From the NCBI GenBank assembly GCA_036386415.1, contig DASVVT010000095.1, positions 18,202-82,201 on the forward strand: DNA of 64,000 nucleotides, in the 5' to 3' direction. The translations under genes and the position numbers were made by a program. This stretch comes from DASVVT01 sp036386415. Lineage in GTDB: Bacteria > Acidobacteriota > Blastocatellia > Pyrinomonadales > Pyrinomonadaceae. This document shows positions 41,485 to 55,308 of the stretch, one piece after another. Position 1 is the first letter of the stretch, and each line of letters starts with the position of its first letter. The notes under the pieces are model-generated. The model was not told the origin of the DNA and made no database searches. It saw only the letters and a list, made by a program, of their open reading frames with translations.

Positions 41485-42042
41485 TTATTTAACGTAGAGA
41501 GCATTGGTTTGATCAAGCGTGAGCCTGTTTTCACCTCTGCTGACGGAGACTCTTTGATTCCAGAAGGCCGCGCTCCCAAAGGCTTCTGTGCGACCCATCA
41601 GCCAGTAATCGCCGGGCTTGAGGTCGTTGAAGACTGCGCGCCCGTGCGCGTCCGTCCGTGCAGGCTGGACGACGTGAGGCTCCCACAGTGGCCTTGCTTG
41701 CTCGACGAACGACATCACCTCCGCGCCAAGAGAGTAGGCGCTGCGCCGCCGCGCGTCCAACACCTGCGCGAGCATTCCCAGATTAGGATGCTCAATATAA
41801 ACCTTCGACCGGACGGGATTGTTCTCGTCACCTTTCGCCATTGCCAGCACGATCATGTCAGAATCCAGGAGATAGAACGTCTCGCGCGCGACTGCCCGCG
41901 TCTCTCCTGAAGGCGAGACAATCTGCGCGTCCAACAAGAGAGAGCCGCGAGTCAGTTTGGGAATGATGAGCCAGCCGAGGCCGCAGAGGATAAGAAGTAC
42001 GAACATCCCGGCCAGCAAAAGATTAACTCGCTTTCGCGCCAT
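41485..42042 (-). CDS. membrane-anchored protein with carboxypeptidase-regulatory-like domain
   Basis: 185 residues: one N-terminal membrane helix (about 8-28) and an extracytoplasmic part ending in a beta-sandwich (ARTDAHGRAVFNDLKPGDYWLMGRTE) like CarboxypepD_reg domains. The middle (FYLLDSDMIVLAMAKG) is not recognised. It ends 8 bp from the oxidoreductase gene and is likely co-transcribed downstream of it. Confidence 0.7.
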   Translation of the reverse strand: MARKRVNLLLAGMFVLLILCGLGWLIIPKLTRGSLLLDAQIVSPSGETRAVARETFYLLDSDMIVLAMAKGDENNPVRSKVYIEHPNLGMLAQVLDARRRSAYSLGAEVMSFVEQARPLWEPHVVQPARTDAHGRAVFNDLKPGDYWLMGRTEAFGSAAFWNQRVSVSRGENRLTLDQTNALYVK

Positions 42043-42050
42043 AACCTCTT

Positions 42051-43553
42051 TTATCTCCTCGACGGCGGCGCAATCTCGTTGGCGACGATGAGACCGGATT
42101 GAGTGACGGCGGCGATGCCCTGTCCGGGGAAGACGGAATCGCCGACCATGTAGAGATTGGGCAGCCCCGTCCGGTGCGAAAGGGAGTTCATGCCGAAGAC
42201 ATCGAGCCGCTGGCCGACGCCGCCGACCATCCCCAGCCTGCGGCGCGTCGCATCATAAAAGGTTCGCGGCGTCGCCGTCTCGATCACTTCACAGCCACCG
42301 CCAAGCTCCGGCATCGCAGCGTGTATGCGCGCCCACCACGTTTCGAGCGTCGTCTGATCCTGCGCTTCGTGCTCCGTCTCGTCCTCGTGAAAGGCAAACC
42401 ACTGAGAGGCTTCTGTGAAGGTGCAGACGGTGGCGGCGCGGCGACCCGTGGGCGCGCGAGCGTCCCACGCGGGCGCAGAAGCGAACATGAATTGCGCCTG
42501 CTCGGGATCGTAAACGCGACCTTCCTGCCAGTCTGTCAGCGCGAGTATGTGATCGGCTGGCAGGCGCTCGACAGTCTCCTCATCAAGACCAAGGTAGATG
42601 AGGTATGCGCCCCAGCCGCGCAACGTCTTGAGCCGTGTGCGCACTTCATTCGGAGTGCGATGTGTGCCGACGAGCTTGCCATAGGTATCCCAGACTGTCA
42701 GATTGCTGACGACTGCTCGCCGCGCTTCGACCCGCTCGCCGCTTAAGAGATCGACGCCGCAGGCGCGCCCGCTTCGATCGTAAGCGAGGCGCAGCACAGG
42801 CGCATTCAGGCGCACCGTCCCGCCGCTCTTTCTGATCGCTTCGGTCAATTGATCGGCCAGGCTCGAAGCGCCGCCACGCATCGAATACATGCCACGGCGC
42901 GGGAGCATCAAGGCCACCGCCGCGTAGAGGTACGCGCACGCGTCGCTCGCGCACTGGGCGAAGATTTGTAGCTGAACGTCTATGAAGCGGCGAAAACGTG
43001 GCGGTGCGTCGTCCAGGTGATCTGCCGCCGTGTGATTCAAGGCCGCGAGGATGCCAGAGGCGGTGCGCGCTTCCGCCGCGCTCGCCTGAAGGCGTCGCAG
43101 CTTCGAGGCGGTGCGCAGATCGGGCGCGCGACGCGAGACACGTCTGAGCGCTTCGCCGAGGGGCGCAAGCTCGCGGTAGAAGGCGACCGCTCTCCGGGCG
43201 CATTCGGGAAAGGCTGCGCGCAGAGACGCTTCAAACTCTTCATCATTCTCCGTCAGCCGAACCTCAGTTCCATCAGGCAGGCGCACGACGTAAGGGGGCG
43301 AGACGGGTCGAACTTCGGGCGCTGGCGTGGGAAGCTCTGAGAAGACGCGCTCGTGAATCTCTCCGGGCTGCCATGAGGCGTAGAGCGATGCGCCCGCTTC
43401 AAATTCATAGCCGAACTTCTGAAAGGTCGCGGCGCATCCCCCCACACGCGCCTCCTTCTCGAACAGGCAGACGTTCACTCCGCGCGCCGCCAGCAACGCA
43501 GCAGTCGTCAGCCCGCCAATGCCCCCGCCCACAATGACAACTTCGTAAGACAT
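42051..43553 (-). CDS. FAD-dependent oxidoreductase of the phytoene desaturase/CrtI-CrtISO type
   Basis: 500 residues. N-terminal dinucleotide motif VIVGGGIGGLTTAALLAARG, then LFEKEARVGGCAATFQKFG, typical of carotenoid desaturases and isomerases. C-terminal flavin motif NLYMVGDSVFPGQGIAAVTQSGLIVANE. Substrate is probably a polyene lipid, but no other carotenoid gene is near. No Shine-Dalgarno sequence; a hairpin repeat ends six bases before the start. Confidence 0.88.
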   Translation of the reverse strand: MSYEVVIVGGGIGGLTTAALLAARGVNVCLFEKEARVGGCAATFQKFGYEFEAGASLYASWQPGEIHERVFSELPTPAPEVRPVSPPYVVRLPDGTEVRLTENDEEFEASLRAAFPECARRAVAFYRELAPLGEALRRVSRRAPDLRTASKLRRLQASAAEARTASGILAALNHTAADHLDDAPPRFRRFIDVQLQIFAQCASDACAYLYAAVALMLPRRGMYSMRGGASSLADQLTEAIRKSGGTVRLNAPVLRLAYDRSGRACGVDLLSGERVEARRAVVSNLTVWDTYGKLVGTHRTPNEVRTRLKTLRGWGAYLIYLGLDEETVERLPADHILALTDWQEGRVYDPEQAQFMFASAPAWDARAPTGRRAATVCTFTEASQWFAFHEDETEHEAQDQTTLETWWARIHAAMPELGGGCEVIETATPRTFYDATRRRLGMVGGVGQRLDVFGMNSLSHRTGLPNLYMVGDSVFPGQGIAAVTQSGLIVANEIAPPSRR

Positions 43554-43558
43554 AAAGA

Positions 43559-43634
43559 GCAGATGTTAGATGTCAGATACTAGATGTTAGTCGCCAGCTT
43601 TTAACTGACATCTAACATCTAGTATCCGACATCT
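43559..43634. repeat. intergenic hairpin, family G (AGATGTTAGATGTCAG arms), copy 1
   Basis: AGATGTTAGATGTCAGATAC faces GACATCTAACATCTAGTATC around a short loop. It lies directly before the start codon of the oxidoreductase gene. Copy 2 at 55236. Confidence 0.85.
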
Positions 43635-43638
43635 GTTT

Positions 43639-44580
43639 TTAAAAGATGGCGCGTGCGACGATCTCGACGATGGCGGCTTTTTGGTCGCTCCCTTTATCGG
43701 GCTGCATATATGGTTCGAGGATGATGAGCAGGGACGAGAGGCCGTTGAAGAGAGTATGGATGATGATGCAGGGCAGCAGGCGACCCGTCCAGGCGCGCAC
43801 GACCGTCAGAAAGAGACTAAGTACGCCGATGGTCGAGATGACGCCGACGTTGCCCCAGTATTGCGGAACGTGAACAACCGTAAACAGCATCATCACGCCG
43901 ACCACCGCCCAGAGCGTTCCAATCGCTCTTTGCAGGGCGGAATAGAGTATCCCGCGATAGATCATCTCCTCCACGAGCGGTGCGGTTAGAGTGGCGACGA
44001 CCACAGTGGCGTAGCGCGCGGCGGTGGAACTGGCGACGATTTGATCCAACTGGGTTGGCTCGCCGCCGATGAACTTCGTCAGAATGAGACCCACGATCAT
44101 CAGAGCGACGGCCAGGGCGGCGCTCGACCAGAAACCCAGGTGCTCGCTCCAGCTCAAACCAAGTGTGGGCCAGAAAGGGCGTCTGCCGATCCCCGTCGCA
44201 ACCATCCATACCAGGCCAATCGTTAACAGATGAGCGGGAACGACAGAGATCAGCAACAGCAGAATGGCCGTCGGGTCAGTATTTGAGAACTGTATGAGGG
44301 CTTCACCGCCAGCCCCCGGATTCCGGTAAAGCACATAAGCGATGACGATCAATAGCTGTGAGGCGAAGAGAAGAAAGACGCTGCCGAACCATGTCAGGAC
44401 GGCGATCACTAACCCCCAGGGCGGATTATTCGGGTCAATCGCTGCGGGCGAAGGCGGCTCGCCCGGCTCAAACGGTGCGCTCGCGTATTGACCAGCCTCT
44501 AAGCCGCTCGTCAGCAATGTCGATTCTTTGGATGTGCTCACAGCAGGGAAAAGTGTATGAGAGTTATCAGGAAAAGGCAA
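43639..44580 (-). CDS. CPBP-family intramembrane metalloprotease
   Basis: 313 residues, six to eight membrane helices. The catalytic core is EEMIYRGILYSAL (EExxxR), then FTVVHVPQYW (FxxxH) and a third helix with HTLFNGLSS (HxxxN), the Abi/CPBP motifs. It cuts membrane substrates; relatives process CAAX proteins or give bacteriocin immunity. The N-terminal 60 residues are polar and Pro-rich. Start uncertain: TTG at 44580, or GTG at 44541. Confidence 0.9.
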   Translation of the reverse strand: MPFPDNSHTLFPAVSTSKESTLLTSGLEAGQYASAPFEPGEPPSPAAIDPNNPPWGLVIAVLTWFGSVFLLFASQLLIVIAYVLYRNPGAGGEALIQFSNTDPTAILLLLISVVPAHLLTIGLVWMVATGIGRRPFWPTLGLSWSEHLGFWSSAALAVALMIVGLILTKFIGGEPTQLDQIVASSTAARYATVVVATLTAPLVEEMIYRGILYSALQRAIGTLWAVVGVMMLFTVVHVPQYWGNVGVISTIGVLSLFLTVVRAWTGRLLPCIIIHTLFNGLSSLLIILEPYMQPDKGSDQKAAIVEIVARAIF

Positions 44581-44585
44581 AAGAG

Positions 44586-44723
44586 CAGTAGACAGGAGAC
44601 AGTAGTCAGTAGAAAGGAAAAACGGTTGATGCGGTGTCGTACTGTGCCTCTCAATCAGAATAAACAGCGAAGCGTGCCGCTGCGGCTTTCTGTTCTACTG
44701 ACTACTGTCTCCTGTCTACTGTC
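44586..44723. repeat. intergenic hairpin, family F, copy 2
   Basis: CAGTAGACAGGAGACAGTAG faces CTACTGACTACTGTCTCCTG. The loop contains GAAAGCCGCAGCG-like sequence in inverted orientation to the copy at 48540. The coding end of the PlsC gene lies inside it. Confidence 0.85.
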
Positions 44724-45527
44724 TTCAAAATGTTTCATCATCCTTGCGCGGACGGCTTGCATCAGCGCTTCCAAGTCATTGTCTGTGAGTCCTGCGGTTG
44801 GGATGGGCGGGTCGACGTACATGTCTACGGGGCCGGGGCGGAAGATGATCGAGTCGCGCGGCAAGACCTGGCGCGAGCCGATGATGGTCACGGGCATGAT
44901 GGGAACTCCCGCTTGAATGGCGAGCTTGAACCCGCCCTTCTTAAAGGGTTGCAACGCGCCGTCGCGTGAGCGCGTGCCTTCGGGGAAGATGAAAGCGCAG
45001 ATGCCGTCGTGCAGGTACGCGGCAGCCCTTTGCATGCTCGCTACAGCATTCTGCGTCGAGCTGCGATCAATCGGAATGTGGCCTGCACGCGTCAGGTGCC
45101 ACCCCATAAACGGGATACGAAAGAGGCTCTTCTTCGCCGCGATCCTCAGTTGCGCAGGCAGATAGCCGAGCATCGCCGGAATGTCCATGTAGCTCTGATG
45201 CGTCGAGAGAAAGACGTAGGACGCGCCCGGCATGATGTGCTCCGCGCCGTGAACGCGCACGCGAGCGCCCGCCGTGCGCGCAATCAGGCGACACCAAACC
45301 TGCGCGCACCAGTGCTGCCCCCTGCCCCTTGGATCAAAAAGGGAGACGAAGAGGGAGATGCTTCCCATGATGATGGTGTAGAGATAGATCAATGGGATGG
45401 CGATGGCCGAGTGAATGTAATTAAGCAGCGTGGGAGAACGCGGCGGCGCGGTACGTAGAACTTCAGCAACCGCACCATCGCGCTTTAGCTCTTCTTCTAG
45501 CTGGGGAGTAAGCTCAGTTTGCTCCAA
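44655..45527 (-). CDS. plsC: 1-acyl-sn-glycerol-3-phosphate acyltransferase (PlsC)
   Basis: 290 residues. Membrane segment about 35-60, then the acyltransferase motifs: LSTHQSYMDI (H-x4-D), FPEGTRSRDG and PIMPVTIIGS. It transfers an acyl chain to the sn-2 position of lysophosphatidate in phospholipid synthesis. It starts at TTG, with no Shine-Dalgarno sequence. The last 20 residues (SRQETVVSRTE and on) come from the hairpin repeat and are unlikely to be part of the enzyme. Confidence 0.92.
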   Translation of the reverse strand: MEQTELTPQLEEELKRDGAVAEVLRTAPPRSPTLLNYIHSAIAIPLIYLYTIIMGSISLFVSLFDPRGRGQHWCAQVWCRLIARTAGARVRVHGAEHIMPGASYVFLSTHQSYMDIPAMLGYLPAQLRIAAKKSLFRIPFMGWHLTRAGHIPIDRSSTQNAVASMQRAAAYLHDGICAFIFPEGTRSRDGALQPFKKGGFKLAIQAGVPIMPVTIIGSRQVLPRDSIIFRPGPVDMYVDPPIPTAGLTDNDLEALMQAVRARMMKHFEDSRQETVVSRTESRSGTLRCLF

Positions 45528-45542
45528 ATCTTACAACTCAAA

Positions 45543-46118
45543 TCAAACCGCCGGGTAGTCAACACCCAGTGCAGGCAGACCCAGACGCTGTGCGGCCATC
45601 ATCAGGCCGATGATCGTCTTGGCGTCTTCAATCTCGCCATCTGAGATCATCTCGAAGGCGCGCGCCCAGGAGACGCGGACAATCTCCACCTGCTCATCGT
45701 CTTCGAGCCTTTGCGCCGTCTCTTTCAGGTCGGTCGCCAGGTAGAGCCACATCTTCTCTTCGCAGAAGCCGGGCGTGACGAAGAACTCCGCGAGCTTTTC
45801 CAGACGCCCGGCCACAACGCCCAACTCTTCCTCCAACTCTCGCGCTGCACCCTCTTCGGGACGCTCCGAGGCGGCGAGTGTGCCCGCAGGCACTTCCAGC
45901 AGATAACGCACCACAGGGTGGCGGTACTGGCGCACGAGCCCCACCGTGCCGTCGTCGAAGACAGGCACGATCACTGCGCTGCCCGGATGATGAACGACCT
46001 CACGTATATAAGTCTTATCGCCCTCGCGCACAGTATAGGCCGTAACGTCGAAGACGCGGCCATGAAATATCTCGCGGCTATCGAGCACCTCAGGGGCTTC
46101 AGTATTGGGTGTTGCCAT
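45543..46118 (-). CDS. Nudix hydrolase (ADP-ribose pyrophosphatase-like)
   Basis: 191 residues with a complete Nudix box: GTLAASERPEEGAARELEEELGV, with the preceding strand YRHPVVRYLLEVPAG typical of ADP-ribose/NDP-sugar hydrolases. ATG at 46118 selected (MATPNTEAP) since the longer frame adds a non-homologous head. It follows folC in the same direction. Confidence 0.9.
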   Translation of the reverse strand: MATPNTEAPEVLDSREIFHGRVFDVTAYTVREGDKTYIREVVHHPGSAVIVPVFDDGTVGLVRQYRHPVVRYLLEVPAGTLAASERPEEGAARELEEELGVVAGRLEKLAEFFVTPGFCEEKMWLYLATDLKETAQRLEDDEQVEIVRVSWARAFEMISDGEIEDAKTIIGLMMAAQRLGLPALGVDYPAV

Positions 46119-46153
46119 AATGAGAGGCAAGGTAAGAAGGCGAAGGGTAAAAG

Positions 46154-47473
46154 TCAAGCAGGCGCGCCTGCTATATCCGTCAGCCTCATGATTTCGCCGA
46201 CCAGGTAGAGCGAGCCCGTGACGCAGATGATTCCATCGGGCGCGGTCAGCTCTCGCGCCCGTCGCAAAGCTTCAGCGGGAGATGAGGTGAGCGTGATTTT
46301 GGCCGGGTCGAAGCGAGGCGGCACAAAGCGGGCGAGTGTTTCCAGCGTCGCGGCGCGCGGATTCTCAAGCTCGATCAGCATTAAATGATGGGCTGACGGA
46401 AAAAGCGTGGCCGTCATCGCCTTCAAATCTTTGTCGCGCATCGCGCCGAAGAGGAGCGTGACGGGCGCTTTGACGAATTCGTCCAGGTAGTCTTTGAGCG
46501 CGCGTGCGCTCGCCTCGTTGTGCGCGCCGTCAAAGAGGAGGCGGGGGTGTTCCTCTCTTAGCTCAAGACGACCGGCGTGCGACGCGCTTTCGAGCCCGCA
46601 GATGATGTCTCGGCGTGTGATGGTGAAGCCGCGCTCGCGCAAAGCCTCTGCCAGAAGAATCGCGACCGATGCGTTGCCGATCTGGTGGCGACCGCGCAGG
46701 CCAAGCAGCACGCTCTCGTAACGATCCCGCTTCGTTTCAAAGGTGACGCGCAAACGCCCTTCCGCATCGACAGCGTCTATGAGTTCGACGCGACAGCCAT
46801 CAAGACGCGGCACGACCCCGCACTCGGCACATCGCTTGAGGATCACTTCGAGGGCTTCGGGCGGCTGGGGCGCAATGACGGCTGTCACGCCGGAACGTAT
46901 GATGGCTGCCTTTTCAGCGGCAATCTCGGCAAGCGTCTCACCCAGATACTCTTGATGATCGAGCGCGATGGGCGTGATGGCGATAGTCTCCGCGCGCGCG
47001 ACGGTGGTCGAATCCAGTCGCCCGCCCAATCCCGTTTCGAGAATCGCCAGTTGCACACGCGCCTCTTTGAATGCGCTCAGGGCGATGGCCGTCACATGTT
47101 CGAAGAAAGTCGGCAGTGCCGGAAGCGTGCCGTCAACACGAAGGCGCTCGGCCACGCCTCTCACCTCTGCTGTCAAACGCGCGAACTCTTCAGGCGAGAT
47201 CTCCTGGCCGCTGATGCGTATGCGTTCGGTGATTGAGACGAGGTGCGGAGAGGTGTAAAGCCCTGTCCTGATTCCCGCCGCGCGGGCCATAGCGTCCAGC
47301 ATCACGGCAGTCGAGCCCTTGCCGTTCGTGCCCGCGATTTGAACTGCCGGAAAGAAGCTTTGGGGGTGGCCGAGAGCATCCAGCAGACGCTCCGTATTGG
47401 TCAGGCCGAGCTTGATCGCCAGCGTCTCATGACCAAGACTTAAAAGATACTGAAGAGCATCATGGAATTGCAT
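46154..47473 (-). CDS. folC: dihydrofolate/folylpolyglutamate synthase (FolC)
   Basis: 439 residues, Mur-ligase fold. P-loop IAGTNGKGSTAVML, the omega-type segment TSPHLVSITERIRI, then ILETGLGGRLDSTTV and the C-terminal DGAHNEASARALKDYL. It adds glutamate to dihydropteroate and to folate. Start ATG at 47473; a hairpin repeat directly precedes it and no Shine-Dalgarno sequence is present. Confidence 0.95.
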   Translation of the reverse strand: MQFHDALQYLLSLGHETLAIKLGLTNTERLLDALGHPQSFFPAVQIAGTNGKGSTAVMLDAMARAAGIRTGLYTSPHLVSITERIRISGQEISPEEFARLTAEVRGVAERLRVDGTLPALPTFFEHVTAIALSAFKEARVQLAILETGLGGRLDSTTVARAETIAITPIALDHQEYLGETLAEIAAEKAAIIRSGVTAVIAPQPPEALEVILKRCAECGVVPRLDGCRVELIDAVDAEGRLRVTFETKRDRYESVLLGLRGRHQIGNASVAILLAEALRERGFTITRRDIICGLESASHAGRLELREEHPRLLFDGAHNEASARALKDYLDEFVKAPVTLLFGAMRDKDLKAMTATLFPSAHHLMLIELENPRAATLETLARFVPPRFDPAKITLTSSPAEALRRARELTAPDGIICVTGSLYLVGEIMRLTDIAGAPA

Positions 47474-47478
47474 ATAAA

Positions 47479-47537
47479 AGTACTGAGTGCTGAGTAAAAG
47501 AAAGAGTCCTTAACTCAGTACTCAGCACTCGTCACTG
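47479..47537. repeat. intergenic hairpin, family H (AGTACTGAGTGCTGAGT arms)
   Basis: GTACTGAGTGCTGAGTAA faces TTAACTCAGTACTCAGCACTC. It lies between accD and folC, six bases before the folC start. Confidence 0.8.
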
Positions 47538-47540
47538 CTT

Positions 47541-48443
47541 TTATACTACGCTGGCGCGTTGCGCTTCTAATGTCTCTTCTTCGCGGTGAAGCTCCGGGTT
47601 GACCATGAAGTTGAGGAGCTTGATGATGTAGTCGCGCATCTGGCGGCGGTCGATGATGCGGTCGAGCATGCCGTGTTCGAGAAGGAACTCGGCGCGCTGA
47701 AAATCTTTCGGCAGCTTTTGGCGTATCGTCTGCTCTATGACACGCGGGCCGGCGAAACCGATCAAAGCGCGCGGCTCGGCGATGATCACGTCGCCGAGCA
47801 TGGCGAAGCTGGCCGTGACGCCGCCCGTGGTCGGGTCTGTCAGCACGGAGATGAAAGGCAGCCGCGCTTCGTCCAATTGCGCGAGCGCGGCGGCGATCTT
47901 CGCCATCTGCATCAGAGAGAGCGTGCCCTCCTGCATGCGTGCCCCGCCGGAGGCGGAGAAGATGATGACGGCGGCGCGCTCTCTGGTCGCGCGCTCGATC
48001 AGCCGCGTCACCTTTTCTCCGACGGCTGAGCCCATCGAGCCGCCGATAAAGAGCATGTCCATCGCGCCCGCAAAGACCGTGTGGCCGCCGACCCTGCCCT
48101 TCGCATTAATGATCGCTTCCGGGAGACCCGAAACCTGCTGCGCCTGTTCGAGACGCTCAGGGTATGGCTTGCTGTCAACGAACTCAAGCGGATCGACCGA
48201 AACCACTTCGGCGTCTAGCTCTTCATACGCGCCTTCGTCGAAAAGCATCTGAAGACGCGAGCGCGCATCCAGTCGAAAGTGATACCCGCAATGCTGGCAG
48301 ACTTGCAGCGATTCTTCGAGGTCGGGTTTGAAAAGCGCTGCATCGCACTCAAGACATTTGACGAAGATACCTTCGGTCTTGACGCGTCGCTGCTCGGCAG
48401 GTACGGTTTCGATCTTCTGATTCTTTTTACGAAACCATGTCAT
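47541..48443 (-). CDS. accD: acetyl-CoA carboxylase carboxyltransferase subunit beta
   Basis: 300 residues. A four-cysteine zinc ribbon near the N-terminus (VKCLECDAALF, VCQHCGYHF), then the carboxyltransferase core (FAGAMDMLFIGGSMGSAVGEK, SASGGARMQEG, DPTTGGVTASFAMLGD). It transfers CO2 from biotin to acetyl-CoA in fatty acid synthesis together with AccA. The stop is close to a hairpin repeat. Confidence 0.97.
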   Translation of the reverse strand: MTWFRKKNQKIETVPAEQRRVKTEGIFVKCLECDAALFKPDLEESLQVCQHCGYHFRLDARSRLQMLFDEGAYEELDAEVVSVDPLEFVDSKPYPERLEQAQQVSGLPEAIINAKGRVGGHTVFAGAMDMLFIGGSMGSAVGEKVTRLIERATRERAAVIIFSASGGARMQEGTLSLMQMAKIAAALAQLDEARLPFISVLTDPTTGGVTASFAMLGDVIIAEPRALIGFAGPRVIEQTIRQKLPKDFQRAEFLLEHGMLDRIIDRRQMRDYIIKLLNFMVNPELHREEETLEAQRASVV

Positions 48444-48539
48444 AGGTCTCTAACGCCACGGCCCCCACCCGGCAGAAACCCCTTGAATTGTGGAATATAA
48501 TAAGAAGACGGTTGCTAAGGGTAACATATTTCGAAAAAG

Positions 48540-48688
48540 TAGTCAGTAGACAGTAGCCAGTAGTCAGTAGAACAGAAAGCCGCAGCGTCATGCTTTGCTG
48601 TCTACCATGCCCTGAAGGCTCAGTATCAATCGCATCAACGGTTTTTCTTTTCCTACTGACTACTGGCTACTGTCTACTGACTACTGAC
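48540..48688. repeat. intergenic hairpin, family F, copy 3
   Basis: TAGTCAGTAGACAGTAGCCAG faces CTACTGGCTACTGTCTACTGA. The loop shares GAACAGAAAGCCGCAGCG with copy 2, inverted. The last codons of the nrnA gene lie in its right arm. Confidence 0.85.
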
Positions 48689-49651
48689 AGAATTTCCGTT
48701 GCGCCGCTCGACTGCATCGAGCAGGAGGCGCACGATTATTTGCTCGGCTTCGTCCCATTCGCCCCGCAGCGTACATCCGGCGGCGTTGCGATGACCTCCG
48801 CCGCCGAACTTCTCTGCGATGCGAGCGACGTTGACATCGCCTTTCGAGCGCAGAGAGGTGCGGTAAACTCCTGGCGCGCACTCTTTCAAAAGAGCCACCG
48901 CCTCGACTTCGCCGACGGTCAGCGGGTAGTTGACGAAACCGTCTCCATCTTCGTCGGCGGCGCGGGCGCGCTCCTGCATTTCGAGCGTCTGGCGCATCCA
49001 TGCCACGCGCCCCGTCTCGTCGCGCCGCGCCGTCTTGAGGACTTCGCTCAAAAGCTCGATCTTGCTCCAGGGGTAGCTCGAAAAGACCGCCTGTGAGATT
49101 TTCGCGGGCTTGACACCGGCGCGCACCAGCTCGGACGCAACTTTGAACGTGCGCTCGCTCGTGTTCGAGTAGTGGAATGAGCCCGTGTCTGTAATGAGCG
49201 CCGTGTAGACGCACTCCGCTATCTCACGTGTGACGCGCACGCCCGTGGCTTTACAGAGGTTGTAGATCATCTCGCCGACGGCAGAGGCGGTCGAGTCGAT
49301 CCAGTTGATCGTGCCAAACAGGGCAGTCGTCGAATGATGATCTATGTTGACGACGAACTGCTTCTCCAAATCTATGAGGCCGGGGCGCGTGATGTCTGAA
49401 CACTCGATGACGAAAACGGCGTCATACTGCCGGTCAACCGAAGGGGTGACGCGCACCGTCGAAGCGCCCGGCAATTTCTGGTAAGCGTGCGGGACGGCAT
49501 CACACATGATGACTTCCACATCCTTCTCCAGCGCACGAAGGAGCCAGTACAGACCCAGGCTTGAGCCCAGACTGTCACCGTCCGGGCGAATATGTGAGGT
49601 GATCGCAAAGCGATTTTTCGATTCTATCAACTCGACGACTTGACTAAGCAT
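48674..49651 (-). CDS. nrnA: bifunctional oligoribonuclease/PAP phosphatase (NrnA)
   Basis: 325 residues, DHH-DHHA1 family. Motifs: SHIRPDGDSLGSSLG, IDHHSTTALFG, DTGSFHYSNTSERTF, and the DHHA1 loop GGGHRNAAGC. It degrades nano-RNA from the 5' or 3' end and dephosphorylates pAp. Start ATG at 49651; an in-frame TTG lies 12 bp upstream. The last residues (VSSQ) fall in a repeat. Last gene of the nusA operon. Confidence 0.93.
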   Translation of the reverse strand: MLSQVVELIESKNRFAITSHIRPDGDSLGSSLGLYWLLRALEKDVEVIMCDAVPHAYQKLPGASTVRVTPSVDRQYDAVFVIECSDITRPGLIDLEKQFVVNIDHHSTTALFGTINWIDSTASAVGEMIYNLCKATGVRVTREIAECVYTALITDTGSFHYSNTSERTFKVASELVRAGVKPAKISQAVFSSYPWSKIELLSEVLKTARRDETGRVAWMRQTLEMQERARAADEDGDGFVNYPLTVGEVEAVALLKECAPGVYRTSLRSKGDVNVARIAEKFGGGGHRNAAGCTLRGEWDEAEQIIVRLLLDAVERRNGNSVSSQ

Positions 49652-49660
49652 CGTTAAAAG

Positions 49661-49752
49661 CAATGCGGAATGCGGAATGCGGAATGATGAATTAAAACAG
49701 AAAACCGATCTTTCTTTAATTCATCATTCCGCATTCATCATTCATCATTTAT
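49661..49752. repeat. intergenic hairpin, family E, copy 3
   Basis: CAATGCGGAATGCGGAATGC with GGAATGATGAATTAAA faces TTTAATTCATCATTCCGCATTC. It separates rbfA and nrnA and overlaps the rbfA 3' end. Confidence 0.85.
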
Positions 49753-50124
49753 CCTTTCTTCTTCCTCCGTCGAACCCTTACTTTCCCAATCGTGTTCAAT
49801 CTCGGCCAGCAGTTGATCGACGCGCGCGCCCTGCTCTTCAATTGTGTCGCGCACGAAATGAATCTCCGGCGTATGGCGAAGATTGAGCGAGAAGCCGACC
49901 TGCTTGCGTACATAGGGCGCGGCATGACGGAGCGCCACCAGAGCTTCCTTGATCTCCGCCTCGTCCCCGGCGACCGTCACATACACGCGCGCGTCCCTGA
50001 GATTATCCGAAACACGCACGTCCGTCACCGTGACCATCGTCACGCGGGGGTCTTCCAGTTCATAGCCGACGATCTGCGCGATCTCCTCGCGCAGCATGTC
50101 CGCGACTCTTTCGGGCCTACGCAT
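49738..50124 (-). CDS. rbfA: 30S ribosome-binding factor A
   Basis: 128 residues, KH-like fold. MRRPERVADMLREEIAQIVGYELEDPRVTMVTVTDVRVSDNLRDARVYV is typical. It assists maturation of the 16S 5' end. The C-terminus is acidic. It starts next to a hairpin repeat and lacks a Shine-Dalgarno sequence. Confidence 0.94.
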   Translation of the reverse strand: MRRPERVADMLREEIAQIVGYELEDPRVTMVTVTDVRVSDNLRDARVYVTVAGDEAEIKEALVALRHAAPYVRKQVGFSLNLRHTPEIHFVRDTIEEQGARVDQLLAEIEHDWESKGSTEEEERINDE

Positions 50125-50129
50125 AAAAA

Positions 50130-50202
50130 CAGTGAGCAGTGAGCAGTGAGCAGTGAGCAGTAAAGCAAAGAAAACTGCTTACTGCTCACTGCTCACTGCT
50201 TA

Positions 50203-50203
<1 letters not shown>
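50130..50203. repeat. intergenic hairpin, family I (AGTGAGC heptanucleotide arms)
   Basis: Four direct copies of AGTGAGC on the left face three copies of its complement on the right (CTGCTCACTGCTCACTGC), around a 20-bp loop. Lies between infB and rbfA. Confidence 0.85.
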
Positions 50204-53106
<2,903 letters not shown>

Positions 53107-53277
53107 GTACTCCTTCTTCGACGCATAAACAACGGCGTCGGGCGCTTTAAAAAGTTAAGGACTCATCGCCCTCTCTGCTCACCTTTCTAAAGCGTACTCT
53201 CAAAAAAGAGCACAACCGTAGAAGGCTACGGAGGGGAGCAGGGATGCGCGCATGCCGGGAGTGCGCGCACCCGGTTA

Positions 53278-55227
<1,950 letters not shown>

Positions 55228-55235
55228 AATTAACC

Positions 55236-55308
55236 AGATGCTAGATGCTGGATGTCAGATGTTAGTAGGATTGTCAGTCGTTTACTGACATCCAGCATCT
55301 GACATCTA
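55236..55308. repeat. intergenic hairpin, family G, copy 2
   Basis: AGATGCTAGATGCTGGATGTCAG faces CTGACATCCAGCATCTGACATCT. It lies between rimP and nusA. Confidence 0.85.
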
